Shown one piece after another: positions 9,640 through 17,220 of a stretch of 64,000 nucleotides of DNA (the stretch's first letter is position 1; every line of letters begins with the position of its first letter). The notes below the pieces were generated by a model, which did no database searches, was not told the origin of the DNA, and saw only the letters and a program-made list of their open reading frames with translations. This DNA is from Seonamhaeicola sp. (GTDB taxonomy: Bacteria > Bacteroidota > Bacteroidia > Flavobacteriales > Flavobacteriaceae). Made by a program: the position numbers and the translations under genes. The DNA is taken from contig NZ_JANQJQ010000043.1 of assembly GCF_028281565.1 (NCBI RefSeq), positions 124,001 to 188,000 of the forward strand. The letters are read 5' to 3'.

Positions 9640-9669
9640 TTGCAACATTTAAAAATAGTTGTATTTTTG
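9640..9669 (+). promoter_or_regulatory. Consensus promoter of the tRNA-Glu/rpsT unit
   Basis: TTG at 9640-9642 and TATTTTTG at 9662-9669 are separated by exactly 19 bases, a full match to the Bacteroidota TTG-N19-TAnnTTTG promoter. tRNA-Glu begins 52 bases further on. Confidence 0.85.
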
Positions 9670-9720
9670 CATCCGCAATCAAGAATTGCAGGTTCATTAA
9701 ATAATTGAAGTAACCTAAAT

Positions 9721-9792
9721 GGCCCGTTCGTCTATCGGCTAGGACGCCAGGTTTTCATCCTGGTAAGAGGGGTTCGATTCCCCTACGGGCTA
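9721..9792 (+). tRNA. tRNA-Glu (anticodon UUC)
   Basis: A 72-base cloverleaf: acceptor GGCCCGT pairs with ACGGGCT, the anticodon stem CCAGG/CCTGG encloses loop TTTTCAT with anticodon TTC, and the T-arm reads GGGG-TTCGATT-CCCC. The discriminator is A and the 3' CCA is not encoded. It is followed 26 bases later by rpsT, probably on one transcript. Confidence 0.97.
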
Positions 9793-9818
9793 CAATTTTT
9801 TAATAAGAAAAAAACAAA

Positions 9819-10070
9819 ATGGCAAATCATAAGTCAGCATTAAAAAGAATTAGAAGTAACGAAGCTAAACGCGTGTTAAACAGATACCAGCACAAAACTA
9901 CACGTAATGCTATTAAGAAGTTACGTGAGCTTACTGATAAGAAAGAAGCCGAGGCTTTATTTCCGCAGGTGGTTTCTATGTTAGATAAATTAGCTAAGAA
10001 AAATGTTATTCATGCTAACAAAGCGGCTAACCTTAAATCTGGTTTAGCTAAACATGTTGCTGCTTTATAA
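9819..10070 (+). CDS. rpsT: 30S ribosomal protein S20
   Basis: An 83-residue, strongly basic S20 protein that binds 16S rRNA in the small subunit body. The start [18 protein letters not shown] and the later [17 protein letters not shown] block are diagnostic, and length is typical. It follows tRNA-Glu under the consensus promoter at 9640-9669 and is followed by a clear terminator. Confidence 0.98.
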   Translation: MANHKSALKRIRSNEAKRVLNRYQHKTTRNAIKKLRELTDKKEAEALFPQVVSMLDKLAKKNVIHANKAANLKSGLAKHVAAL

Positions 10071-10092
10071 AGATAAGCTTTAAAGAATATTT

Positions 10093-10125
10093 AAAAAGCC
10101 TTTCATTTCTGAAAGGCTTTTTTTG
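10093..10125 (+). terminator. Rho-independent terminator of rpsT
   Basis: The stem AAAAAGCCTTTC / GAAAGGCTTTTT with a short ATTTCT-type loop is followed by a run of T, 22 bases after the rpsT stop. The A-rich left flank would let it act in both directions, also ending the convergent acetyltransferase transcript. Confidence 0.88.
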
Positions 10126-10130
10126 TGGGT

Positions 10131-10661
10131 TTAGGTTGATTTAGACCAATTTTTTTTACTTATTCCATAGGTCCAATCTGATTCATTTTCTTTTACAAGG
10201 TGTTTTAAATGGGGATCAGTAATTTTTTTTCCTCCTAATTTTTCTACAGCGCTTTGGGAGCGCTTATTGTTTTTACCAATGTAGAAGATAACATGGTCTA
10301 CATATTGAAAGGCGTAGTCCATCATTAATTGCTTCATTGCCTTATTGTATTTTCCACCCCATTTATCTCTAGATAAAAACGACCATCCTATTTCAATAGC
10401 ATTTTTTGAATTAGATATTTGTTTGAATCTTGTGCTTCCTATAACTTTTTTGGTTGATCTGTCAATGATTATAAAAGCACCGTTAGAATTTATGGAGTCT
10501 GTGAAAAAATCAGAATAGACAGCTTTCTTATATCTGTCTGAAATTGGATGTTGTTCCCAAATTAACGGATCTTTTGCTACTTCATATAAGGCATCATAAT
10601 CCGCTTCAGTAAGCGGCCTGAGCATAATTAATTCGTTTTCTAATGTTGGTTGCAGGTTCAT
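10131..10661 (-). CDS. GNAT-family N-acetyltransferase (RimJ/RimL-like)
   Basis: A 176-residue GNAT acetyltransferase of the Acetyltransf_3 (RimJ/RimL-like) group, transferring acetyl from acetyl-CoA to an amine of an unknown substrate. Seen are the N-terminal LRPLTEADYDALYEVAKDP, the central IGSTRFKQI strand, the cofactor-loop region SRDKWGGKYNKAMKQLM, and the C-terminal KNNKRSQSAVEKLGGKK. No signal or extra domain is present. It is convergent with rpsT; 163 bases of featureless AT-rich sequence separate it from the next gene upstream. Confidence 0.85.
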   Translation of the reverse strand: MNLQPTLENELIMLRPLTEADYDALYEVAKDPLIWEQHPISDRYKKAVYSDFFTDSINSNGAFIIIDRSTKKVIGSTRFKQISNSKNAIEIGWSFLSRDKWGGKYNKAMKQLMMDYAFQYVDHVIFYIGKNNKRSQSAVEKLGGKKITDPHLKHLVKENESDWTYGISKKNWSKST

Positions 10662-10824
10662 TATACATAAATTAATAGGAAGAGAATTTCAAGTAGTAAC
10701 CATTGGGCCTTGATACATCACAGCCTTTGCGGTACTCCAAATTTTTTAAGTACATCAAATATACTTAAAGGTTTTGATAATCCTCGTTAGTGATGGGCAT
10801 TTTGACTGCCTCAGACATTAAGAT

Positions 10825-12066
10825 CTAAAGCCTTGTATTGATTATGTTGTTGAATGCTGACCCAAAGGTATAGGACATACCAACTGAAAAGCCTAAATCA
10901 AAATCGGTGGCAATTTGCTTTTGTTGTAGTAATACATCTTCTAACGAGGCATCACCAGCCGGGAGGTTAACCTGGTCATGAATAAACTCGAGGTTACCGG
11001 AAAACCTGACTGAGAACCCTTTAATAACCCTTACCGACACACTGCTATTCATTTGAAGCCTGTTCTTTGAAAAGTCTTCTAAAAAACTGGAAGCCCGGAT
11101 TCTGGAAAAAACATTTCCCCATGGCTGACGGTATCGTACCTGGATATCGAAAGAGTGGTTCCAGATAGACTCATCTTCTACACCAAAAATGGTTCTTTCT
11201 ATATAATTATTGTACCGGTAGCCAATTTTATAAGCAAATACAATTTCTCTCTTTAAAACTTCGCTATAGGGAAAAATGTTATACTCTATGGCGGGAGAAA
11301 ACCCCAGAGATAAGTCCATATTAGTATAGGTATCATGGCTCAGGTTGCCAAAAATACCGGTGGACCAATGATCTGATATACTGCGAACTATACTGGCAGA
11401 TCCCCAATAGCGGTCTCTTGTACTTGTGAATTCTTCATCGTTTCTAATAAACTTGCTGTTGGAGTGACTTAATTGTGCATCGGCTCTTACGCGCCAGTTT
11501 TCGGTCACTTTATCACTCTCCAGACCTACTTTATAATCAAACCGCTTTCGGCTGGACTCTTTATTGAATTTCCCTTCTCCGTACACCTCAAAGATCCAAT
11601 TTCTCCAGGGGTCATTAATTTCAACCTCTTCGTTTTTTGGAGCTCCTTTTATTTTATAGGTCACTCTGTTTTCTAAATTTGATTCAATGATATAAGGCAA
11701 CAGACCTCGGCCAATGCGCCATGTTAGCCTTTTGCGCACATCATCTGCGGTCATGTTAGCATTGGAGTCGAAAGTAAGTGTTCTGGTAATGCCTTCAAAA
11801 GATGAAGCACCTGTAAATTCCAGTTTGTAGGTTCTACCACCACTGCCGTTAGCAATATCATAAATAAAAAGGATGACATTAGCTAAGCCCTGATCGCGTA
11901 CATGGTCTATATGCTTTATTTCCTGACGGATGTAGGCTTTGTCACAATTGCAATCTACAAATAATTTAATGCCTTCTTTTTCTTGATTTTCTTTTGATTG
12001 CGCGTTGGAAAATAACGGGAGTAAAAGGACAAAAATGAAGAGACTTCTTATCAAGATCGATGGCAT
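10825..12066 (-). CDS. Outer-membrane beta-barrel protein of unknown function
   Basis: A 413-residue exported protein. The signal peptide is clear (hydrophobic LFIFVLLLPLFSNAQS, cleavage near residue 22). Residues about 30-130 form a soluble domain beginning FVDCNCDKAYIRQEI with a Cys-x-Cys pair. The remainder alternates polar and aromatic residues with many short Trp/Tyr strands (RYWGSASIVRSISDHWS, WNHSFDIQVRYRQPWG), ending YTFGSAFNNIINTRL, as expected of an outer-membrane barrel. I do not recognise a named family. It is monocistronic and flanked by long AT-rich spacers. Confidence 0.7.
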   Translation of the reverse strand: MPSILIRSLFIFVLLLPLFSNAQSKENQEKEGIKLFVDCNCDKAYIRQEIKHIDHVRDQGLANVILFIYDIANGSGGRTYKLEFTGASSFEGITRTLTFDSNANMTADDVRKRLTWRIGRGLLPYIIESNLENRVTYKIKGAPKNEEVEINDPWRNWIFEVYGEGKFNKESSRKRFDYKVGLESDKVTENWRVRADAQLSHSNSKFIRNDEEFTSTRDRYWGSASIVRSISDHWSTGIFGNLSHDTYTNMDLSLGFSPAIEYNIFPYSEVLKREIVFAYKIGYRYNNYIERTIFGVEDESIWNHSFDIQVRYRQPWGNVFSRIRASSFLEDFSKNRLQMNSSVSVRVIKGFSVRFSGNLEFIHDQVNLPAGDASLEDVLLQQKQIATDFDLGFSVGMSYTFGSAFNNIINTRL

Positions 12067-12228
12067 TAGTGAATTTGTTAGATAAGCAGCAAATATACAT
12101 TTAATAAGGAATAAAAGTAAAGTGCACTTGTGTGAATTGATAGGTAATTATGGTTTTGTACACAATTAATGAAGTTTGCATAAGGTTTGTACAAGATTTG
12201 CATAGCCTAAAGCATATTCAAAACTGAG

Positions 12229-12248
12229 ACCCTGATATGCATCAGGGT
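12229..12248. other. CCCTGAT-ATGC-ATCAGGG hairpin
   Basis: A 20-base element with an 8-bp stem (ACCCTGAT/ATCAGGGT) and a 4-base loop, in the 297-base spacer between the outer-membrane protein gene and rho. No T-tract follows. Apart from this and the rho terminator, I see nothing in the spacer. Confidence 0.45.
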
Positions 12249-12306
12249 TAGTTCAACTGATAATTTTGAATGCATTACTCCGTAATTTTTCAAAAAGTAT
12301 TTCACT

Positions 12307-12336
12307 AAAAAAAGCCTTGACATTACTGTTAAGGCT
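12307..12336 (-). terminator. Rho-independent terminator of rho
   Basis: Minus-strand reading gives AAGCCTTAACAG, a short loop, then TGTCAAGGCTT and a run of T from 12314 leftwards. It lies 28 bases beyond the rho stop codon. Confidence 0.82.
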
Positions 12337-12363
12337 TCATTTAGTTAGTTTAGTTAGTATAAA

Positions 12364-13956
12364 CTATCCATTCATGGATATTAAAAATTCTTCGTTATTT
12401 CTGGTTTGTTTAAAGCGTTCGTTTGTGAATTCCATGGCCTCCACCGGATTCATATCCGCAAGGTATTTACGTAATACCCACATGCGCTGAATGGTGTTTT
12501 CATCAAGTAACAGATCATCTCTACGTGTACTTGATGACGTAAGGTCGATAGCAGGGAAAATTCTACGATTAGATATTTTTCTATCCAATTGAAGTTCCAT
12601 ATTACCGGTTCCTTTAAATTCTTCAAAGATCACCTCGTCCATTTTAGACCCGGTTTCTGTAAGTGCTGTGGCTATAATAGTTAATGACCCGCCATTTTCA
12701 ATATTTCTGGCAGCGCCAAAGAACCGCTTTGGTTTATGCAGTGCATTGGCATCTACACCACCACTTAATATCTTACCTGATGCCGGTTGAACCGTGTTAT
12801 ATGCTCTTGCTAAACGGGTGATAGAATCTAACAGGATCACTACATCGTGTCCGCATTCTACCAAACGTTTTGCTTTTTCTAAAACAATGTCGGCAATTTT
12901 GACATGCTCATGCGCTTCTTTGTCAAAAGTGGATGAAATAACTTCACCTCTTACGCTACGTTGCATATCGGTTACCTCCTCAGGGCGCTCGTCTATTAGC
13001 AGAATCATTAAATACACTTCCGGGTGGTTTGCAGCAATGGCATTGGCAACATCTTTAAGCAACATAGTTTTACCGGTTTTTGGTTGCGATACAATCATAC
13101 CACGTTGCCCTTTACCAATAGGAGCAAACAGATCCATAATCCTGGTAGAGATAGTGCTTTGCTTTTCTGCAATATTGAACTTGTCTTTTGGGAATAATGG
13201 TGTCAGGTGCTCAAAAGATACACGGTCTCTAACCACTTCAGGTTTTTGCCCGTTAATTTTATTAACCTTAATTAAAGGGAAGTATTTTTCACCTTCTTTA
13301 GGCGGCCTTACATTACCAAGAACCGTATCACCTTTCTTTAATCCAAATAATCTTATTTGTGATTGCGACACATAAATATCATCCGGTGAAGACAGATAGT
13401 TATAATCTGAAGATCGTAAAAACCCGTACCCATCCTGCATGATATCTAGTACGCCTTCACTTTCAATAATGGCATCAAATTCATAATCAGGTTCGCGATA
13501 GCGGTTTCTATTGTCCTTATTGCCACTGTCAACGTTACCATTTTTTTGACTCTTATGTTGATTCTTTTGCTGGCTTTTATGTTGATGTTTTTGCTGATTA
13601 CTTTGAGGTTTAGGATTGTCTTGCTTTTTTTCCTGAACATCCTGCTTTTGCTCAGGAGCAGGAGCAGGAGTAGCTTCCTTTTTTTCAGTAGTTTCTGCAG
13701 CAGCTGGTTTTTCCTGATTGGTTTGAGGCTTTTGTATGCGTTGCCTTTGTCTTCTGGGCTTTGGCTTGTTTTCTTGTGTTGCAGTTTTCTTTTCTGAAGA
13801 TTCCGTAACCGTTTTTGGATTAGCAGCTTGATGATCCAGTATTTGATAAACCAAGTCTAATTTTTTTAGAGAACGGTACTTAGAAATACTTAGTTCTTTT
13901 GCAATCTCTTGTAAATCAGAGAGTTTCTTTTCTTTTAATTGCGAAATTTCAAACAT
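12364..13956 (-). CDS. rho: Transcription termination factor Rho (with Bacteroidota insert)
   Basis: A 530-residue Rho helicase, the hexameric RNA-dependent ATPase that ends transcription. Residues 1-45 are the Rho_N helical domain ([18 protein letters not shown]). Residues about 50-160 form a low-complexity insert rich in Lys, Gln, Pro, Glu and Asn. The RNA-binding CSD follows ([15 protein letters not shown]), then the ATPase with Walker [12 protein letters not shown], Walker [17 protein letters not shown] and the Q/R-loop [21 protein letters not shown]. The catalytic core looks complete. The insert is typical of the phylum, and in other bacteria such inserts modify RNA binding or promote phase separation. 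It is divergent from the DUF4293 gene. Confidence 0.97.
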   Translation of the reverse strand: MFEISQLKEKKLSDLQEIAKELSISKYRSLKKLDLVYQILDHQAANPKTVTESSEKKTATQENKPKPRRQRQRIQKPQTNQEKPAAAETTEKKEATPAPAPEQKQDVQEKKQDNPKPQSNQQKHQHKSQQKNQHKSQKNGNVDSGNKDNRNRYREPDYEFDAIIESEGVLDIMQDGYGFLRSSDYNYLSSPDDIYVSQSQIRLFGLKKGDTVLGNVRPPKEGEKYFPLIKVNKINGQKPEVVRDRVSFEHLTPLFPKDKFNIAEKQSTISTRIMDLFAPIGKGQRGMIVSQPKTGKTMLLKDVANAIAANHPEVYLMILLIDERPEEVTDMQRSVRGEVISSTFDKEAHEHVKIADIVLEKAKRLVECGHDVVILLDSITRLARAYNTVQPASGKILSGGVDANALHKPKRFFGAARNIENGGSLTIIATALTETGSKMDEVIFEEFKGTGNMELQLDRKISNRRIFPAIDLTSSSTRRDDLLLDENTIQRMWVLRKYLADMNPVEAMEFTNERFKQTRNNEEFLISMNG

Positions 13957-14037
13957 TGACGTTTATATTGAATATATTTTTTTTGAGTATAAATTTTGAG
14001 TAATTCTGAGAAAAAAATGATTTTATTCTGGAGAATT

Positions 14038-14057
14038 TATCGCTTGTAACAGCGATA
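14038..14057. promoter_or_regulatory. TATCGCT-TGTAAC-AGCGATA dyad upstream of rho
   Basis: A perfect 7-bp dyad with a 6-base spacer in the rho/DUF4293 divergent region, 82 bases upstream of the rho start. It could be an operator or a leader hairpin involved in rho autoregulation; nothing else supports either. Confidence 0.3.
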
Positions 14058-14126
14058 GTTGAGAATTATTACTGCAATTATACAACTTTATTTTAAGTTT
14101 TAGTACTTATTTCTACAAGAAACTGT

Positions 14127-14134
14127 TATTTTTG
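14127..14134 (+). promoter_or_regulatory. -7 promoter element (TATTTTTG) of the DUF4293 gene
   Basis: TATTTTTG matches TAnnTTTG and lies 23 bases before the ATG at 14158. No TTG at 19-base spacing is seen. Confidence 0.5.
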
Positions 14135-14157
14135 CTGTCCAGTTTTAAAAAACTTAC

Positions 14158-14568
14158 ATGCTACAGCGAATACAAACCGTTTATTTAATACTTGCAGCTG
14201 CGGTTTCCGGTGGACTCATTTATGTCTTTGAATTATGGACATTGCCGGAAGAAGTGAAAGTGTTTGCAAAAGATATTAATTACGTGTTTGCCGGATTTAT
14301 CACCTCGGCTTTTTTTTCTGTAGTTACCATTTTTAGATACAAAAACAGGAAGTCTCAGTTTATGTTGGGGCGTCTGAACATCATATTAAACTTTATTTTA
14401 CTAGGATTTTTTGTATATCAATCTCTAAATTTATCTGGAGAAACTAACATTTCTGAGAAAGGTATTGGGATGCTCATTCCTATTATTTCTATCGTGTTTT
14501 TGGCGTTAGCCAATAAAGCCATTAAAAAGGATGAGGATCTTGTAAAATCTGTAGATCGATTACGATAA
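14158..14568 (+). CDS. DUF4293-family membrane protein
   Basis: A 136-residue integral membrane protein with four predicted hydrophobic segments (starting near residues 8, 43, 76 and 107). It begins MLQRIQTVYLILAAAVSG, the hallmark of DUF4293, a family found almost only in Bacteroidota beside rho. Function is unknown. It ends in a charged tail (KKDEDLVKSVDRLR) and is followed by a strong terminator. Confidence 0.88.
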   Translation: MLQRIQTVYLILAAAVSGGLIYVFELWTLPEEVKVFAKDINYVFAGFITSAFFSVVTIFRYKNRKSQFMLGRLNIILNFILLGFFVYQSLNLSGETNISEKGIGMLIPIISIVFLALANKAIKKDEDLVKSVDRLR

Positions 14569-14598
14569 AACCTAATATCTTAGTAGTATTAGTGCGTA

Positions 14599-14627
14599 AG
14601 CCCAAGGTGAAGACCTTGGGCTTTTTT
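14599..14627 (+). terminator. Terminator of the DUF4293 gene
   Basis: AGCCCAAGGT-GAAG-ACCTTGGGCT followed by TTTTTT; a 10-bp GC-containing stem, 30 bases after the stop codon. Confidence 0.9.
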
Positions 14628-14682
14628 AGTGAAATGCTGTTTTGAAAAGCCAAAGGCGCATTTAAAATAACTAGTTGAACTA

Positions 14683-14702
14683 ATCCCGATGAAAATCGGG
14701 AT
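14683..14702. repeat. ATCCCGAT-GAAA-ATCGGGAT hairpin
   Basis: A perfect 8-bp stem with a GAAA tetraloop. A related CCCGAT palindrome occurs at 40907-40924. It is a common small hairpin type in flavobacterial intergenic DNA, here between DUF4293 and the phosphodiesterase gene. Confidence 0.6.
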
Positions 14703-14724
14703 CTCATATTTTTTGTCTTATTTA

Positions 14725-14826
14725 GGGCGTTCCCCTTTCGGGTCGGGCTTTCCGCTAATAGTTTTGGTTCGATGCTCGCCTCACCAAAAGCTGCCGCTGC
14801 AATCCCTATCGCAGCCATCCGCTAAA
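14725..14826. repeat. GGGCGTT..TCGGGCTTTCCGC..CTGCAATCCCT dispersed element
   Basis: About 100 bases that are much more GC-rich than the surroundings and contain the landmarks GGGCGTTCCCC, GGTCGGGCTTTCCGCT, GCCGCTGCAATCCCTATCGC and CCATCCGCTAAAG. I recall strings of this kind recurring in intergenic regions of many flavobacterial genomes. It is a candidate repeat or structured RNA, occupying much of the 302-base gap between two convergent genes. No coding frame explains it. Confidence 0.5.
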
Positions 14827-14850
14827 GTCATCAATACAAACACCCCTGTA

Positions 14851-14866
14851 GTCCCCTCAAGGGGAC
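14851..14866 (-). terminator. GTCCCC-TCAA-GGGGAC hairpin after the phosphodiesterase gene
   Basis: A perfect 6-bp GC stem with tetraloop TCAA, 4 bases past the stop codon at 14871. It lacks a strong T-tract, so terminator function is only likely. Confidence 0.5.
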
Positions 14867-14870
14867 ATTA

Positions 14871-15365
14871 TTACCGTTTATTGAATTCTATGACTTCTAA
14901 ATTATCAATCTTATTACCATCAATAGTAAACCGCAACATGGTACGTGTTTTATGAAAGCCGTGTTTCCCCACAGCACCTGGGTTCATATGAATCAGATTC
15001 AAATTTTTATCGGGCATAACTTTTAGTATATGTGAATGCCCACAAATAAATAACCTGGGCGGGTTTATTTTAATAGCCTCCCTAATGCGTAGGTTATAGG
15101 CTCCCGGGTAACCACCAATATGGGTGATCCAAACATCAACACCCTCACACATAAACCGGTTGTGTTCCGGGAATTCTACTCTAACTTTAGCATCATCAAT
15201 ATTACCATAAACCCCTTTTAGTGGTTTTAAGGCTTTAATAGCATCGGTCACTTTTAAATCACCAATATCGCCGGCATGCCAAACTTCATCGGCTTGTTTT
15301 ACATATTTAAGAATATCGTTGTCAATATAACTGTGTGTATCTGAAAGCAAGAGTATTTTGGTCAT
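14871..15365 (-). CDS. YfcE/MJ0936-family metallophosphoesterase
   Basis: A 164-residue calcineurin-like phosphodiesterase of the YfcE/MJ0936 group, a one-domain dinuclear metal enzyme acting on phosphodiesters; the physiological substrate is unknown. Metal-site motifs in order are LSDTHSY, WHAGDIGD, GNIDD, THIGGYPG and CGHSHILKV. The protein ends soon after the last motif, as usual for this short family. It starts at the ATG at 15365 and is divergent from the next gene. Confidence 0.9.
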   Translation of the reverse strand: MTKILLLSDTHSYIDNDILKYVKQADEVWHAGDIGDLKVTDAIKALKPLKGVYGNIDDAKVRVEFPEHNRFMCEGVDVWITHIGGYPGAYNLRIREAIKINPPRLFICGHSHILKVMPDKNLNLIHMNPGAVGKHGFHKTRTMLRFTIDGNKIDNLEVIEFNKR

Positions 15366-15492
15366 GTTTGTTTAACTGAAATTATGTTATAAAAATATTG
15401 ATAATTGTCTTAATGTTTTCAAGCTTATGAATTTTGGAATTTGTACAAAATTTCGACTAAATTAGTTTATTCAATTTTTAAAGAGTATAACT

Positions 15493-16284
15493 TTGGAGGA
15501 TTTGATTAAGGAGTTTAAAGATATTGAGGAAAAATTAATTACTAATAGACCTGAATTAACAAAAGCTGAATTTTTAGTGGAGCCTTTTGACCCTGAACTT
15601 CCAGGTATTTATGATTTATTCATTTCCTATAACAACAGGTCTTGTCGATTTCATAATGTAAATTCCAATTCTGAGGCTGAGTTTAGTTTCTTTTGGGATG
15701 GCTGTAAGCTTTTTGAAATAAAAAATAGCTTGCCCATAATGTCTAATGTTATTTACGATTGGTTAATCTCCAATATAAAACCATCTGAACTTGAAAAGAA
15801 ATATAATTGGATTAATACGGGTAAGGTAGCAGGTTATTATGAAAAAGGAGAAGGTGTTAAAGGTGAATTTATTGATAGTTGGGATAAGATTGAAGCATTT
15901 TATAAACAGTTTTTAAATGAGGAGTGGCATCGTTCGGGAGAAGATGCGCTCAAATTAATTAAAGAAATGAGGGGTGTGGGGCTAGATGAGCAATTAAGAG
16001 CTGGACAATCCTTATGGCATTGTTTTCTTTCTAGATCAAGAAGACATGGGCTAACTCTCAATGCTCCTTATCTACGAATTACATTTTTAGGTAATAATAA
16101 AATGGTGGTGAGACCGTATTTTGGAAAAGGAGATTCTTATTTTAAAGATTTAGAAAATTTTAATGTTGATGAGCCAGAAAATTTTGGCTTTAAAGGAGAA
16201 GATGAACGTTTTGAATTCGAAGTGAAATATGAAAGGGAATTTGAAAAGCTAGTCAAGAAATTATTAAAAGAAAAAATAGAATAG
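15493..16284 (+). CDS. Unrecognised protein, start uncertain
   Basis: A 263-residue soluble, acidic protein that I cannot assign to a family. No signal peptide or membrane segment is seen. Residues 30-105 (FLVEPFDPELPGIYDLF to WLISNIKPSELEKKY) and a central Arg-rich stretch (LSRSRRHGLTL, near residue 180) before a beta-rich end stand out. No ATG occurs in frame until well inside the protein. The TTG at 15493 is the longest choice, but it overlaps a TAACTTTG promoter-like element (15488-15495), so the TTG at 15502 may be used instead. The gene is strongly AT-rich and sits alone between a phosphodiesterase gene and truA, consistent with an accessory insertion. Hypothetical. Confidence 0.6.
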   Translation: MEDLIKEFKDIEEKLITNRPELTKAEFLVEPFDPELPGIYDLFISYNNRSCRFHNVNSNSEAEFSFFWDGCKLFEIKNSLPIMSNVIYDWLISNIKPSELEKKYNWINTGKVAGYYEKGEGVKGEFIDSWDKIEAFYKQFLNEEWHRSGEDALKLIKEMRGVGLDEQLRAGQSLWHCFLSRSRRHGLTLNAPYLRITFLGNNKMVVRPYFGKGDSYFKDLENFNVDEPENFGFKGEDERFEFEVKYEREFEKLVKKLLKEKIE

Positions 16285-16345
16285 TGTTTAATCAATTTAA
16301 TATATAATTAAGATTTTCGACTGTCGACTGAAAGCCAAAACTATC

Positions 16346-16353
16346 TATCTTTG
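16346..16353 (+). promoter_or_regulatory. -7 promoter element (TATCTTTG) upstream of truA
   Basis: TATCTTTG matches TAnnTTTG. It would give truA a leader of about 110 bases that contains the inverted repeat at 16380-16436. Confidence 0.45.
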
Positions 16354-16379
16354 CTGTTTCAATAATCTATCCACCTTTT

Positions 16380-16436
16380 GTCATTCTGAATTCATTTCAG
16401 AATCTTATGAGAAACTGAAACAAGTTCAGTTTGACA
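16380..16436. repeat. GTCATTCTGAA-type inverted repeat
   Basis: The left arm (GTCATTCTGAATTCATTTC...) and the right arm, read on the opposite strand (GTCAAACTGAACTTGTTTC...), are diverged copies that can pair over about 24 bases. This is the same architecture as the elements at 2681 and 26611. It lies in the likely truA leader. Confidence 0.65.
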
Positions 16437-16470
16437 AGGTCTTTAGGTTTTTAAATTATAGATTAAGGCT

Positions 16471-17220
16471 TTGAGGTATTTTATAGAACTCTCTTATAAT
16501 GGTAGTGCTTACCACGGTTGGCAGAATCAGCCCACCGATATTTCTGTACAGGAAGTTATAGAGAAAGCGTTAACCGCACTTTTAAAAGACCCCATTGCTA
16601 TTGTGGGTGCCGGGCGTACAGATACCGGTGTGCATGCCTCCCAAATGTTTGCGCATTTTGATACTGATGTTAAGTTTGATGAAGATCAGCTAGCGTATAA
16701 ATTGAATTCATTTTTGCCAAAAGATATTGCTATTCACGATATTTTTGAGGTGAACAATGAGGCTCATGCCCGTTTTGACGCTTTAAGCAGAACATATTTA
16801 TATAAAATTACCTTAAAGAAAAATGTGTTTACATTTGATAACACGTTATACATGAAACAAGATCTGGATGTGGACAAAATGAAAAAAGCCTCAAAAATTT
16901 TATTTCAGTATAAAGATTTTCAATGCTTTTCAAAAAGTAATACGGATGTAAAAACGTATTATTGTGATATTATGAAAGCCGATTGGTCTTTTAATGAGGA
17001 TGAGTTGCACTTTGTTATTAAAGCTGACAGGTTTTTAAGAAATATGGTAAGAGCTATCGTTGGAACCATGATTAATATTGGTTTAGGAAAAATGAAGGTA
17101 GAAGATTTACATACCATAATTCAATCAAAAAACAGGAGTGAGGCCGGATATTCAGTGCCCGCACACGCCTTATATTTAACTAAAGTAGAATACCCGGACA
17201 GTATACAACTAGATGAGTAA
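16471..17220 (+). CDS. truA: tRNA pseudouridine(38-40) synthase
   Basis: A 249-residue TruA, which converts U38-U40 of the tRNA anticodon stem to pseudouridine. Markers are FIELSYNGSAYHGWQNQP at the N-terminus, the catalytic-Asp loop GAGRTDTGVHA (Asp near residue 52), and the C-terminal RFLRNMVRAIVGTMINIG. Length and start fit the family, with TTG at 16471 as initiation codon; no ATG is available upstream in frame. It overlaps the ABC transporter gene by 8 bases, implying translational coupling. Confidence 0.96.
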   Translation: MRYFIELSYNGSAYHGWQNQPTDISVQEVIEKALTALLKDPIAIVGAGRTDTGVHASQMFAHFDTDVKFDEDQLAYKLNSFLPKDIAIHDIFEVNNEAHARFDALSRTYLYKITLKKNVFTFDNTLYMKQDLDVDKMKKASKILFQYKDFQCFSKSNTDVKTYYCDIMKADWSFNEDELHFVIKADRFLRNMVRAIVGTMINIGLGKMKVEDLHTIIQSKNRSEAGYSVPAHALYLTKVEYPDSIQLDE

